Source of the DNA: Roseovarius sp. 217
Lineage (GTDB): Bacteria; Pseudomonadota; Alphaproteobacteria; Rhodobacterales; Rhodobacteraceae
Length of the DNA: 64,000 nt
Direction of reading: 5' to 3'
NCBI RefSeq assembly: GCF_000152845.1
Contig: NZ_CH902584.1
Span: 3,575,562-3,639,561, forward strand
The number at the start of each line of letters is the position of its first letter. Position 1 is the stretch's first letter. The notes beneath the pieces were generated by a model. That model was not told the DNA's origin. It did not search any database and saw only the letters and a program-made list of their open reading frames with translations. Both the position numbers and the translations under genes were made by a program. Shown here piece by piece: positions 37,200 through 47,300 of this stretch.

Positions 37200-37652
37200 T
37201 CAGTCCTTGAGGATTTCGCGCAGGCGGCTTTCCTCGGCCTCGCTCAGCCGGGCCACGTCGGTTTCGGGCGCGCGTGACCGGCCCCGCAGATAGACCGCGC
37301 CAATCACCAGCCCGGTTCCCAGCATCAGCGGCCCAGCCAACCACAGGAGGATGTTGGACCCGCCGATCCGGGGCTTGAGCAGGACATATTCGCCGTAGCG
37401 GTCGACGATGAATTGGACCGCCTCTTCGTTGCTGTCGCCCGCCAGCAACCGTTCGCGCACCAAGAGGCGCAGGTCGCGGGCCAGTTCGGCGTTGGAATCG
37501 TCGATGCTTTCGTTACGGCAGACCAGACAGCGCAGGCCCGAAGAAATATCCCGCGCCCGCGCCTCGAGTGCGGGGTCGTCAAGAACCTCATCCGGCTGCA
37601 CAGCGAAGACCGGCGCGGCAATCACGCAAAGGGCGAGGATCAGGCGTTTCAT
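37200..37652 (-). CDS. ccmH: Cytochrome c maturation protein CcmH/CycL
   Basis: The 150-residue protein has a signal peptide (residues 1-18), the redox motif RCLVCRNESIDDSNAELA with C42 and C45, a three-helix domain, and one C-terminal membrane helix (LWLAGPLMLGTGLVIGAVYL). It reduces apocytochrome c for haem attachment together with CcmF. The ATG overlaps the end of ccmF by four bases (ATGA). Confidence 0.95.
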   Translation of the reverse strand: MKRLILALCVIAAPVFAVQPDEVLDDPALEARARDISSGLRCLVCRNESIDDSNAELARDLRLLVRERLLAGDSNEEAVQFIVDRYGEYVLLKPRIGGSNILLWLAGPLMLGTGLVIGAVYLRGRSRAPETDVARLSEAEESRLREILKD

Positions 37653-39613
37653 TCCGCAGGCACCGCATTGGCCATTTTGCGCGCGCCAGCGGCCACGCGG
37701 TAACGCCGGTCGCTGAGCGACAAGACCCCGCCAAGCGCCATCAAAAGGGAACCGCCCCAGATCCAGTTGGCCAGTGGTTTGTAATAGCTGCGCACCGCCC
37801 AGCCGCCGCCGATCTGCGGATCTCCGATCACGACGTAGATGTCACGCAAGAAGGCATTGTCGAGCGCGGCCTCTGTGGTGGGCATCTGCGCAACGGGGTA
37901 TTCGCGTTTCTCGGGCTTCATCTTGGCGATTTCGCGCCCGTCCTTGGACAGGGTAAAGGTCGCCAAGGTGGCCAAGTAATTGGGGCCATCCTCTTTGTGA
38001 ACCTCGTCGAGTTGCAGCGTATAGCCCGCGATGTCGAACTGCTCACCCACCTGCAAGACACGGATGTCTTCTTGTTGCCAAGCCATCATCGCGGCAATTC
38101 CGGCCATGGTCACGCCAAGCCCGCCATGCGCCACCGCCTTGCCCCAATCGGCGCGCGGCAGGCGGGTGAGGCGTGCAAAGCGTCCCGCCCCACGCCCGGT
38201 GCGCGTCCAGATATCGACCATTGCGCCGCCAATCAGCCACGCCGCCAGAAAGAGCCCCATGGGACCGAGCGCCGAGCGCCCGGTTTGCATCGCCCAAGCC
38301 AGAGCGCCAATCGCCACGGCGAGCGCGAAGACCGGGGCCAGTTGCCGGATGATCCGGCCCAAAGTGGCGCGTTTCCACGGCAGCATCGCCCCCACCGGCA
38401 GAATGAGGCCAAGCGCCACCATGAAGGGGGTGAAGGCCGCGTTGAAGAACGGCTCTCCCACCGACAGTTTGCGATCAAACAGCATTTCGGCGATGAGCGG
38501 CCAGATGGTCCCGATAAAGACCACGAAACAGGCCACCGCCAGTAGGAGGTTGTTGAGCACCAGCACGGATTCGCGGCTGACAAGGCTGAACACGCCCTTG
38601 GCCTGCATCACACCGGCGCGCGCCGCAAAAAGCGTGAGCGCGCCCGCCATGAACACCGCAAGGATGGCGAGCAGAAACACGCCGCGCTCCGGGTCCGTGG
38701 CAAAGGCATGCACCGAGGTCAGAACGCCAGATCGGGTGATGAAGGCACCGACCATGGAAAAGCCGAACGCGATGATCGCCAAGAGGATCGTCCAGCTTTT
38801 CAGGCTTTCGCGCTTTTCCACAACGATAGCGGAATGCAGCAGGGCGGCGGCAATCAGCCATGGCATGAAAGACGCGTTTTCCACCGGGTCCCAGAACCAG
38901 AACCCGCCCCAGCCCAATTCGTAATAGGCCCACCAAGAGCCAAGACCGATGCCGATGGTCAGGAAGATCCACGCGGCCAGCGTGTAGGGCCGCACCCACC
39001 GCCCCCATGCCGCATCAACGCGCCCTTCGATCAGGGCCGCAACGGCAAACGAAAAGGTCATCGAGAGGCCGACATACCCGAGATAGAGGAACGGCGGATG
39101 GAAGGCGAGACCGGGGTCTTGCAGCAGCGGATTGAGATCCTGCCCGTTGAAGGGCGGAACTGCCATGCGCAGGAACGGGTTGGAGGTCAGAAGGATAAAA
39201 GCAAAGAAGGCCACGCCCACCATCGCCTGCACGCTCAGCACCCGCGCGCGCAGCGACGGCGGCAGATTGGAGCCAAACCACGCCACCGCCGCGCCAAAGA
39301 GCGTGACGATCAGGACCCACAAGAGCATCGAGCCCTCGTGATTGCCCCAGACGCCCGTGACCTTGTAGAGCATCGGTTTGTCGGTGTGGCTGTTGAGCAC
39401 AACCAGACGCAGCGAGAAATCCGAGGAGACAAAGGCCCATGTCAGCGCGGTAAAGGCCATGGCTGTCAGCAAGAACTGAATCGTCGCCGCCGGTTCGGCC
39501 AGGGCCATCCAGCCCGGCCAGCGCTTATAGGCGCCAATCAGCGGAACGGTGGCCTGAACACAGGCCACCAGAAAGGCAAGGATGAGGGCGAAGTGACCGA
39601 GTTCTGTAATCAT
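37649..39613 (-). CDS. ccmF: Cytochrome c haem lyase subunit CcmF
   Basis: The 654-residue polytopic protein carries the tryptophan-rich haem-handling motif GWGGFWFWDPVENASFMPWL near residue 225, conserved periplasmic histidines and about fifteen membrane segments. CcmF accepts haem from holo-CcmE and, with CcmH, ligates it to apocytochrome c. The start MITELGHFALILAFL was preferred over one eight codons upstream. ccmE is not directly upstream: two phage-type lysis genes lie between. Confidence 0.95.
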   Translation of the reverse strand: MITELGHFALILAFLVACVQATVPLIGAYKRWPGWMALAEPAATIQFLLTAMAFTALTWAFVSSDFSLRLVVLNSHTDKPMLYKVTGVWGNHEGSMLLWVLIVTLFGAAVAWFGSNLPPSLRARVLSVQAMVGVAFFAFILLTSNPFLRMAVPPFNGQDLNPLLQDPGLAFHPPFLYLGYVGLSMTFSFAVAALIEGRVDAAWGRWVRPYTLAAWIFLTIGIGLGSWWAYYELGWGGFWFWDPVENASFMPWLIAAALLHSAIVVEKRESLKSWTILLAIIAFGFSMVGAFITRSGVLTSVHAFATDPERGVFLLAILAVFMAGALTLFAARAGVMQAKGVFSLVSRESVLVLNNLLLAVACFVVFIGTIWPLIAEMLFDRKLSVGEPFFNAAFTPFMVALGLILPVGAMLPWKRATLGRIIRQLAPVFALAVAIGALAWAMQTGRSALGPMGLFLAAWLIGGAMVDIWTRTGRGAGRFARLTRLPRADWGKAVAHGGLGVTMAGIAAMMAWQQEDIRVLQVGEQFDIAGYTLQLDEVHKEDGPNYLATLATFTLSKDGREIAKMKPEKREYPVAQMPTTEAALDNAFLRDIYVVIGDPQIGGGWAVRSYYKPLANWIWGGSLLMALGGVLSLSDRRYRVAAGARKMANAVPAE

Positions 39614-39688
39614 GCCCTGAGTATAGGGCAGGACCACGCCCCGGCCAATCGCAATCGGCGCGCGCGCCGGATCACATTGTCGCGGGGT

Positions 39689-40249
39689 TCAGCCGCGCCG
39701 CCGCCATTCCGCCAACGCGGCATTATCGGTTGGGGTCAAGGCGCTCAACGCCACCTCCGCATCGCCGCCGCTATCGGCCACACCGGGGCTGGTGGGGCTG
39801 AGCGCGCGCAGGGTCCGGATGCTCTCGGCCACCTGCGGCGCACGGGCGATGGTGCTGGCGATGGAGCGTTGAAAGTCCTGCCCTTTGGCCTGATAGCGCG
39901 CACCGAAATAGAAACTGACAATCGCCCCCAAAAGCCACCAGAGCGGCTCTGGCACCAGCGCCAGCCCTGCCATGCGCTCGCCGAACCACAGGGGATCAAC
40001 CATCGCCGCCACAAAGAGGCCAATCGTGCCAAGCGCCATTGCCGGGCGCGGAATGCGGTTCAGCCCGTCGATGATCCGGTCGAACAACCCGCGGTTCTCC
40101 AGCCGGAACTCGCCTGCCATCTGCTCCAGTGCCGCGCGCTGCGTCTCGACGCTGCGCTGGTCAGCGGCCTCGGCGTTGACGCGAAACACCTCGGCGGTCT
40201 CGCGCACCACATTGGCGCCGCTGCCAAAGAGCACCCGCAGAATATCCAT
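39689..40249 (-). CDS. Three-transmembrane holin of the gene-transfer-agent release type
   Basis: The 186-residue protein has three hydrophobic segments (near residues 70-85, 97-112 and around WWLLGAIVSFYFGARYQ) between a helical N-terminus and a hydrophilic tail. This matches the holin family known for gene-transfer-agent release in Rhodobacter capsulatus, where holin and endolysin genes are adjacent and outside the main particle cluster. The ATG shares one base with the endolysin stop; a start two codons earlier is possible. The partner muramidase is immediately upstream. It precedes ccmF. Confidence 0.8.
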   Translation of the reverse strand: MDILRVLFGSGANVVRETAEVFRVNAEAADQRSVETQRAALEQMAGEFRLENRGLFDRIIDGLNRIPRPAMALGTIGLFVAAMVDPLWFGERMAGLALVPEPLWWLLGAIVSFYFGARYQAKGQDFQRSIASTIARAPQVAESIRTLRALSPTSPGVADSGGDAEVALSALTPTDNAALAEWRRRG

Positions 40250-40857
40250 CACCATGCGCTGATCCTCGCGTTGAACTGGGCCTGGCTGAGATGAAAGCGC
40301 GGCGAGATGAAGTCTTCCGCGCGTGTGATCCAGCCGCCCTTGCCGCCGGCGCGGCTGCGGGCGAATTTGCGGCTGGCGGGGCGGGCGTCGGCGAGGCTGA
40401 GGTAATAATTGCGCCGCGCAATCCCATAGGCATCGGCAATATGATCCGGCGCGGCCTTGGCTGCCACCTCAGCTGCCGTCACGGTAATTGGCCCGATCAG
40501 CCCATCCACCTCGATCCCCTGCCCCATCTCGCGCAACAACCGTTGCAGGATCTTGACCGCATTCACCCCGGCGTTGACATACATGTCGAACACGCTGGCC
40601 TGCAGGCTCTCTGGCAGGCGCGCGATGCCGGGACGGCGATAGTAATGGTCGATCAAGAGCGCCACAGCCCGATCGCGCGTGAGCGCGCGCACATCGGAGG
40701 CATCCACCGCCCCGTCGCCTGTGAGGTCCAGACCCAGACGTCGCAGCGTGTGGATCGTCACGGCAAAATTCGTGGCCCCGCCGGGATCATCGGGATCGTC
40801 CACATAGCCGCCTTCGCGGGCGACGATCTCTTGCGCAATCCGCTCGACAGTTTGCAT
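40249..40857 (-). CDS. Holin-associated N-acetylmuramidase (GH108-type endolysin)
   Basis: The 202-residue protein begins MQTVERIAQEIVAREGGYVD; the catalytic glutamate is E15 in the EGGY motif, followed by DDPGGATNFAVT, the hallmark of the GH108 muramidase family, and a C-terminal peptidoglycan-binding-like helical domain. It cleaves murein glycan strands for cell lysis. No signal peptide is evident, so export would depend on the holin encoded next. The start at 40857 was preferred over a frame extended by 26 residues. Confidence 0.85.
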   Translation of the reverse strand: MQTVERIAQEIVAREGGYVDDPDDPGGATNFAVTIHTLRRLGLDLTGDGAVDASDVRALTRDRAVALLIDHYYRRPGIARLPESLQASVFDMYVNAGVNAVKILQRLLREMGQGIEVDGLIGPITVTAAEVAAKAAPDHIADAYGIARRNYYLSLADARPASRKFARSRAGGKGGWITRAEDFISPRFHLSQAQFNARISAW

Positions 40858-40937
40858 CAAATGGCCCGCCTTTTCCCGTGAAACACGAGCCTCAGCATCG
40901 GGACCAATCGTTAACGCCGCCCTGTCAGACCGCACGC

Positions 40938-40985
40938 ACCCCGGCCTTGGCCGACCGGGGCTTTTTCTTGGGAGAAATACTCTAA
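40938..40985. repeat. Dispersed intergenic repeat, copy 2
   Basis: CCCCGGCCTTGGCCGACCGGGG forms a GC stem followed on the plus strand by CTTTTTCTTGGGAGAAATACTC, the AAATACTC core shared with the other three copies. It lies in the spacer between ccmE and the muramidase gene. The stem plus T run could also end plus-strand transcripts, but no plus-strand gene is upstream. Confidence 0.5.
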
Positions 40986-41001
40986 TCCGTCAGAGGCGGC
41001 C

Positions 41002-41457
41002 TTAGCTGCCATTCGGGTCCTTGTAGACGCCCTGCGCCTTGAGCGCATCGACCACTTCCTTGGGCATATAGGTCTCGTCATGTTTGGCGAGAATTTCGCT
41101 GGCGACAAAGGTCCCGTCGCGGTAGCTGCCGGTGCCGACCATGCCCTGATTTTCCTCAAAGAGATCGGGCAGCACGCCCTTGTAGGTCACTGGCACCACG
41201 CCGTTGCCATCGGTCACGTTAAAGCGGATGGTCTCGCTCTCGCCGCGTTTGAGGCTGCCCTCTTCCACCAGCCCACCGATGCGGAACACCTCTGTGGGGC
41301 TGGGCGGTTCCGCCAGAACCTGGGTTGGCGAGCGAAAGAAATTGATCCCGTCACGCATGCCATAGCCGATCAGGCCGGTGGCCAGCACAAGTGCCACGGC
41401 GGCAATCGCGATGACCTGCACGCGGCGCTTTTTCTTGAGCGATTTCATCGGTGTCAT
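41002..41457 (-). CDS. ccmE: Cytochrome c maturation haem chaperone CcmE
   Basis: The 151-residue protein has one N-terminal membrane helix (residues 13-34) and a periplasmic beta-barrel ending in LAKHDETYMPKE; H126 is the covalent haem-binding histidine and Y130 the axial tyrosine. It carries haem to CcmF/CcmH. The ATG is two bases after the argC stop, so argC-ccmE are co-transcribed. Confidence 0.95.
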   Translation of the reverse strand: MTPMKSLKKKRRVQVIAIAAVALVLATGLIGYGMRDGINFFRSPTQVLAEPPSPTEVFRIGGLVEEGSLKRGESETIRFNVTDGNGVVPVTYKGVLPDLFEENQGMVGTGSYRDGTFVASEILAKHDETYMPKEVVDALKAQGVYKDPNGS

Positions 41458-41459
41458 CC

Positions 41460-42488
41460 TTACGGAAAGACCGGGGCCAGCATCAGCCCCGTGGTCTCTG
41501 GTTCAGATAACATCAGATTGGCGTTTTGCAACGCCTGCCCGCTGCTACCTTTTGTCAGGTTATCAAGGGCTGCAATCACGATCGTGCGTCCGGCACGCCG
41601 ATCCGCCACCACGCCGATATGGCAAAAGTTGCTGCCGCGAATGTGGCGCGTGCTGGGTGTCTCGCCCATCGGCAGAACCACGATGAACGGCTCCTGGGCA
41701 TAGGCCGCCGCCAGTGTGGCGTGAATCTGCGCGGCCTCGCCCCGGACATAGCCGGTGGCGAGAATCCCGCGATTGGCGGGGATGAGATGCGGGGTAAACT
41801 GGATTTCGACGGGGCGCCCGGCAAGGGCGGAAAACTCCTGATCGAACTCGCCCAAGTGCCGATGCGTGCCGCCGACCGAATATGCGTGATAGCCCTCGGA
41901 CAGTTCCGCATGCAGCAGATTTTCCTTGAGGCTGCGCCCCGCGCCGGACACGCCGCATTTGAGGTCAAGGATGATCTCGTCGAGATCAATCACCCCGGCA
42001 GAGATCAGCGGCCGCAGGATAAACTGCCCCGTCGCCGCGTTACAGCCCGTGCCCGCCACCAGCCGCGCGCCGCGAATGTCCTCGCGGTAAAACTCGGTCA
42101 GCCCGTAAACCGCCTCTTTCTGAACCTCAGGCGCAGCATGGGGATTGCCATACCATTTCTGATAGGCGCTCGGATCACGCAGCCGGAAATCTGCCGACAG
42201 ATCCACGATCTTGAGGTCGCGCGGCAGCGCCGCGATCACCTCTTGGCTGGTTTTGTGCGGCAATGCGCAGAAACAGAGGTCGATGTCAGAGAAATCAATC
42301 TCGTCGATGGTGACAAGATCAGGCAGATCGAGATGCCGCAGATGCGGAAACACCTGTCCCATGCTCTGCCCCGCCTTGGAATTGGCGGCGAGTGCAGTGA
42401 TCTGCATGGCCGGATGGGTTGCAATCAGCCGGACAAGCTCGGCCCCGGTGTACCCCGAGGCGCCCAGAATGGCGATGTTATGGGTCAT
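41460..42488 (-). CDS. argC: N-acetyl-gamma-glutamyl-phosphate reductase
   Basis: The 342-residue enzyme reduces N-acetylglutamyl phosphate to the semialdehyde in arginine synthesis. It shows the NADP-binding [15 protein letters not shown] at residues 6-20, the catalytic cysteine in [12 protein letters not shown] near 150, and the C-terminal [11 protein letters not shown] motif. GAGGT precedes the ATG at 42488; a frame starting 18 codons upstream was rejected. It is followed by ccmE. Confidence 0.95.
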   Translation of the reverse strand: MTHNIAILGASGYTGAELVRLIATHPAMQITALAANSKAGQSMGQVFPHLRHLDLPDLVTIDEIDFSDIDLCFCALPHKTSQEVIAALPRDLKIVDLSADFRLRDPSAYQKWYGNPHAAPEVQKEAVYGLTEFYREDIRGARLVAGTGCNAATGQFILRPLISAGVIDLDEIILDLKCGVSGAGRSLKENLLHAELSEGYHAYSVGGTHRHLGEFDQEFSALAGRPVEIQFTPHLIPANRGILATGYVRGEAAQIHATLAAAYAQEPFIVVLPMGETPSTRHIRGSNFCHIGVVADRRAGRTIVIAALDNLTKGSSGQALQNANLMLSEPETTGLMLAPVFP

Positions 42489-42580
42489 GGTGACCTCACT
42501 TTCAGATGGGTTGAGGATAGGTCTATTTCGGACCCGCCGCAATGCGTCAGGCCTGTGAGATACGCCCGAAACGGATGCGA

Positions 42581-43393
42581 TCAGGCTGCCGAGAACTTGA
42601 TTTCTCGTCGCAGGAATTGCGTGGCGCGGGAGGACACCCGCTTGGGATCGCCGGTGGTCAGGAACGCGGACTCGGTGCCCGCTCCGATCTTGTTCGGGTG
42701 CCGCCCCAGGTAATCGGCAAGGCTCGACGCGACCAGATTGGGCTGCGAATAGACCGCCACATCGGGGCCGAGCGCGTCCTGAAACACCTCTTGCACCAAC
42801 GGATAATGCGTGCAGCCCAGCACCGCCGCCTCTGGATGCGGCATCTTGCGCTTGAGCGCGTCGACATGGCTGCGCACCAGCGCCTCGGCCAGAATCATGT
42901 CGCCCTCTTCGATGGCATCGACCACGCCGCCGCAGGCCTGTGCCTCGACATCGACACCTATGGCGCGAAACGCCAATTCGCGTTGGAACGCCCGGCTGCG
43001 CACGGTCGCGGGCGTGGCGAACAGGGCCACATTCTTGACCGCCACTTCGCGGGGCGGGGAATTATCGCCCCATTGCCGCTCGGTCAGCGCCTCGATCAGC
43101 GGCACAAAGACGCCCAGCACCCGCTTGTCACGCGGCACCCAGGATTCCTGCATCCGCCGCAGCGCCGCCGCCGAAGCGGTGTTGCAGGCCAGAATCACCA
43201 GATCACAGCCCGCCGCGAACAGGCGGTCCACCGATGTTGTGGTCAGATCGTAGATATCATCGGCATCGCGCACGCCGTAGGGCGTATGGGCATTATCGCC
43301 CAGATAAACAAAGGGCACATCCGGCAAGCGTTTGCTCACCGCATCCCACACCGTCAGGCCGCCCAGCCCGCTGTCGAAAATCCCTACTGCCAT
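42581..43393 (-). CDS. murI: Glutamate racemase
   Basis: The 270-residue enzyme makes D-glutamate for peptidoglycan. The N-terminal signature is [17 protein letters not shown]; the two catalytic cysteines are C70 in LACNTASA and the one in [12 protein letters not shown] near residue 190. It lies upstream of argC on the same strand with a 92-base gap and 18 bases after the acyltransferase gene. Confidence 0.95.
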   Translation of the reverse strand: MAVGIFDSGLGGLTVWDAVSKRLPDVPFVYLGDNAHTPYGVRDADDIYDLTTTSVDRLFAAGCDLVILACNTASAAALRRMQESWVPRDKRVLGVFVPLIEALTERQWGDNSPPREVAVKNVALFATPATVRSRAFQRELAFRAIGVDVEAQACGGVVDAIEEGDMILAEALVRSHVDALKRKMPHPEAAVLGCTHYPLVQEVFQDALGPDVAVYSQPNLVASSLADYLGRHPNKIGAGTESAFLTTGDPKRVSSRATQFLRREIKFSAA

Positions 43394-43411
43394 GTCCCAT
43401 GTCCAGTGCCG

Positions 43412-44275
43412 TTATTCGAATTCGAACCCGATTTCAGAGGAGACAACCGGGCTTGGCGACAATTCATAAGTCTTGGCGCGCAGGAATGCCATGAGGGATT
43501 TCGTGTCGCCCGCATATTGCGACAGTGTGCTACGCGGGATCGGATCGCCCACCACCACGCGCACCGGTGTATCGATGCGCTTGCGGAATTCCTTGATCAA
43601 GAGGCCCATGCGCAGCGTCACATGCAGATGGCTGGCGAGTTGAAAGAGGCGGCTGGTGTGTCCATCGAAATAGACCGGCACCACGGCGGCTTGGCTCTTG
43701 GCGATCATCTTCGCGGTAAAGCCGCGCCAACCGGGGTCCATCGGGTGCGAAAACGGCTTGGCCGCCGTGCTGACGGTGCCGCCCGGAAAGATGCCGATAG
43801 CCCCGGCCTGCCCCAGATAGTCGAGGGCTGTCTTGCGGGTGGCCAGATTGAGGGCGACCGCCTCCTTGGTCTCGTCGAAACTGATCGGCAGTATGACCTT
43901 GTTCAGATCCTCGGCCTTGCGAAAAATCTGATGCGCCAGAATGCGGAAATCGCCGCGGGTCTGGCTTAGGATATGGCCCATCATCAACCCGTCGAGAATG
44001 CCGTAGGGATGATTGGCGATCAGCACCAAGGGCCCCTCTTTCGGAATGTTCGAGAGGCTGCCGCCCACCACATCAAGCGTGAGGCCATAGCGCTCGACGA
44101 TCACGTCCCAGAAATCACGCCCGCCCGCCACTTCGCTCTCATAGCCAGCTGCGCGCTTGATCAACGCGATTCGCCCGGTGAGGTTTTCCATCGTGCGGAT
44201 CATCGCGCGCCCGCTCTTGGTCTGAGCCGAATAGGCGTAGGAAATGTCACGGGCAATCTGGCGATCTGGGCGCAT
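43412..44275 (-). CDS. Lysophospholipid acyltransferase family protein
   Basis: The 287-residue protein contains the PlsC-type motifs: NHPYGILDG (HxxxxD form, near residue 87), then GIFPGGTVST and AAVVPVYFDGHTSR. These enzymes transfer an acyl chain to a glycerol or ornithine lipid acceptor at the inner membrane. It is not a clear PlsC orthologue and could be a lyso-ornithine-lipid acyltransferase; the specificity is not readable from the sequence. Confidence 0.8.
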   Translation of the reverse strand: MRPDRQIARDISYAYSAQTKSGRAMIRTMENLTGRIALIKRAAGYESEVAGGRDFWDVIVERYGLTLDVVGGSLSNIPKEGPLVLIANHPYGILDGLMMGHILSQTRGDFRILAHQIFRKAEDLNKVILPISFDETKEAVALNLATRKTALDYLGQAGAIGIFPGGTVSTAAKPFSHPMDPGWRGFTAKMIAKSQAAVVPVYFDGHTSRLFQLASHLHVTLRMGLLIKEFRKRIDTPVRVVVGDPIPRSTLSQYAGDTKSLMAFLRAKTYELSPSPVVSSEIGFEFE

Positions 44276-44353
44276 GGGCGATCCTCGGCTGAGTCGCGTC
44301 TCGTTAAGATTATGCGACAGATGTGACCAGATCCCATGACAGTTTCGTGACGC

Positions 44354-47300
44354 CTATTCCGCCGCCTGTGCCATTTCCGCCCCGCCCGACCGGATCACCG
44401 CCAAGAGCTCTGTGCGCCGAGTTGCGGCCTTGGCGGCGTTGGCCTCCTTGACCGGACCAAAGCCCCGGATCGACAGCGGCAAGAGCGCCAGTGCGATGAT
44501 CGCATCGCGGGTGCGGGCGGTGAGCAGCGGCAGAACCTCGGCCATATCGCCCTCATATTGCGTGATCAGCGCCCGTTCCAATTTACGCTCGGCGGTGCGG
44601 CCAAAGGGATCAAGCGGCGTGCCGCGCAGGATTTTAAGTTTTGCCAGCAAACCGAACGCCCGCAGGATGCCGGAGCCGAATTCGCGCTTCTTGGGCCGAC
44701 CGTCGCTGCCCATCTTGGACAGCATCGGCGGGGCGAGGTGGAATTTCAGCGTGAAATCCCCCCCGAACTCGGCCCGCGCCTTGTCCGCCGTCTCCAGATG
44801 CAGGCGCGCGACCTCGTATTCGTCCTTGTAGCTGAGCAGTTTGTGATAGCCCTGCGCCACCGCGTCCTTGACCCCCGCATCGGTGATCCCGCCCAGCAGG
44901 CGCAGATACCGCCGCGCCAGCCGCTTGCCCTGATAGGCGGTCAAATGCGTTTCGCGGAAAGCAATGCGTTCGGCCAGCGTTTTCGGCTTGGCAATCACCG
45001 TCGGGGTCAACAGTTTCCCGACCTCCGCCGGATAGAGCGCCGCCCAACGCCCCACCTCAAACGCCCGCAGATTGGCATCGACCGCCGCCCCATTGAGACG
45101 AATGGCCTCAGTGATGGCGTCATGGCTGATGGGCAACAGCCCGCGCTGCCACGCCGCGCCAAAGATCATCATGTTGGAATAGATCGAATCGCCCATCACG
45201 GTTTTGGCCAGTTCGGAGGCATCGAACATCTGCACCGCATCGCGCAACCGCGCCTCAAGTGCGAGTTGCAGGCGGTCGGCAGGCAGGGTGAATTCGGTGT
45301 TGCGGGTGAAATCGCCGGTGATGATCTCGTGGCTGTTGACCACCGCGCCGGTGCGGCCCGGACGTGTCAGACCCAGCGTCTTGGCCCCTGCACTGACCAC
45401 CAGATCGCCACCGATCAGCGCATCACATTCGCCGGTCGCCACGCGAATGGCGCTGATATCGCCGGGATTTTCGGCCAGACGGCAGTGGATATGCACCGCG
45501 CCGCCCTTTTGGGCGAGACCGGCCATTTCCATCATGCCCGCCCCCTTGCCGTCAATCTGCGCCGCCTGCGCCATCACCGCGCCGATGGTCACAACCCCGG
45601 TGCCGCCCACGCCGGTGATGACCACGTTATAGGTGCCGTCAATCGCGGGCAGCGCGGGGGTTGGCATCTCGGGCAGGGTCAGATCGGCGGTGCTGTCCTT
45701 GCGGATCTTCGCGCCTTCGAGCGTCACAAAAGACGGGCAAAACCCCTTGAGACAGGAAAAATCCTTGTTGCAGCTCGATTGATCAATCGCCCGCTTGCGG
45801 CCCAGTTCGGTTTCCACCGGCACGATCGAGACGCAATTCGACTGCACCCCGCAATCGCCGCAGCCCTCGCAGACGTCGGTATTGATGAACACGCGGCGGT
45901 CGGGGTCGGGGAACTTGCCCCGCTTGCGGCGGCGGCGTTTTTCGGCGGCGCAGGTCTGGATATAGAGGATGACGCTCACCCCCTCGACCTCGGCCAGCCG
46001 TTCCTGCACGCTCATCAGATCGGATCGTTCTGAAAATTCAATACCTTGTGGGAAGGACTTAAGGTCCACGTCCTCTTTCTCGTCATAGACGACCGCCAGA
46101 TTTTTCACCCCCATGGCGCGCAATTCGGCGGCGATGCGCGGCGCGTTCAGCCCGCCCTCGTTGGCCTGCCCGCCGGTCATTGCCACGGCGTCATTGTAGA
46201 GGATTTTATAGGTGATCGTGGTGCCTGCGGCCAAAGCTGCGCGAATGGCTTGCACGCCGGAATGGTTATAGGTGCCGTCGCCCAGGTTCTGGAACACATG
46301 TTTGCGCGTCGAGAACGGCGCCTCGCCGATCCAATTTGCCCCCTCGCCGCCCATATGGGTAAAGCCGGTCGTCTCGCGGTCCATCCACTGCACCATGTAG
46401 TGACAGCCGATCCCGGCATAGGCGCGCGCGCCCTCGGGCAGCTTTGTCGAGGTGTTATGTGGGCAGCCCGAACAGAAATAGGGCAGACGGGTCGCAATCT
46501 CGGCGGCGTTGTCATTGCGCCGCGCCTCGCTCAGCGCCTCGAGCCCCGCCTTGATCCGGTCGGTGCCGCGCCCCTCCTCAATGAGGATGCCGCCCAGCTT
46601 TTCCGCGATCCAAATGGGATCAAGCGCGCCGCGCGTCGGGAAGAGTTCCTCGCGGTGCATGCCCCCGGCACCGCCCTTGTACCAGCCATAGACGCGTCGC
46701 CCGCGCCGGTCGTCAAAGATCGCCTCCTTGATCTGCACCTCGATGAGCTTGCGCTTTTCCTCGACCACCACGATCAGATCGAGGTCTTCGGCCCAATCGT
46801 GAAACCCCTGCATGTCGAGCGGGAACACCTGCCCGACCTTGTAGGTGGTGATGCCAAGGCGCTCTGCCTCATTCGCATCAACCCCCAACAGCTCCAACGC
46901 ATGCACCAGATCGAGCCAGTTCTTGCCCGCCGCAACAAAGCCGATCTTGGCCCCCGGCTTGCCCAGCATACGCTTGTCCATGCCATTGGCGCGGGAAAAC
47001 GCCTCGGCGGCAAAGCGTTTGAAGTCGATCATCCGCGTCTCTTGCGCATGCGGCGTGTCGATCAGGCGAATGTTCAGCCCGCCCTCTGGCATCGGGAAAT
47101 CGGGCGTCACAAGCTGCACGCGGTCCGGGCGGCCATCGACCACCGAGGTTGCCTCGACCGTGTCCTTCATCGTCTTGAGCCCCACCCAGACCCCGGCAAA
47201 GCGGCTGAGCGCATAGCCGTAGATGCCGTAATCGAGGATTTCCTGCACGCCCGCCGGGCTGACCACCGGCATATAGGCATCGACCAGCGCCCATTCGCTC

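Noticed and set aside
39689..40857. Holin and muramidase as part of a prophage
   Set aside because: No integrase, portal, terminase or tail genes lie nearby and the flanks are ordinary ccm genes; a GTA-type lysis pair fits better.
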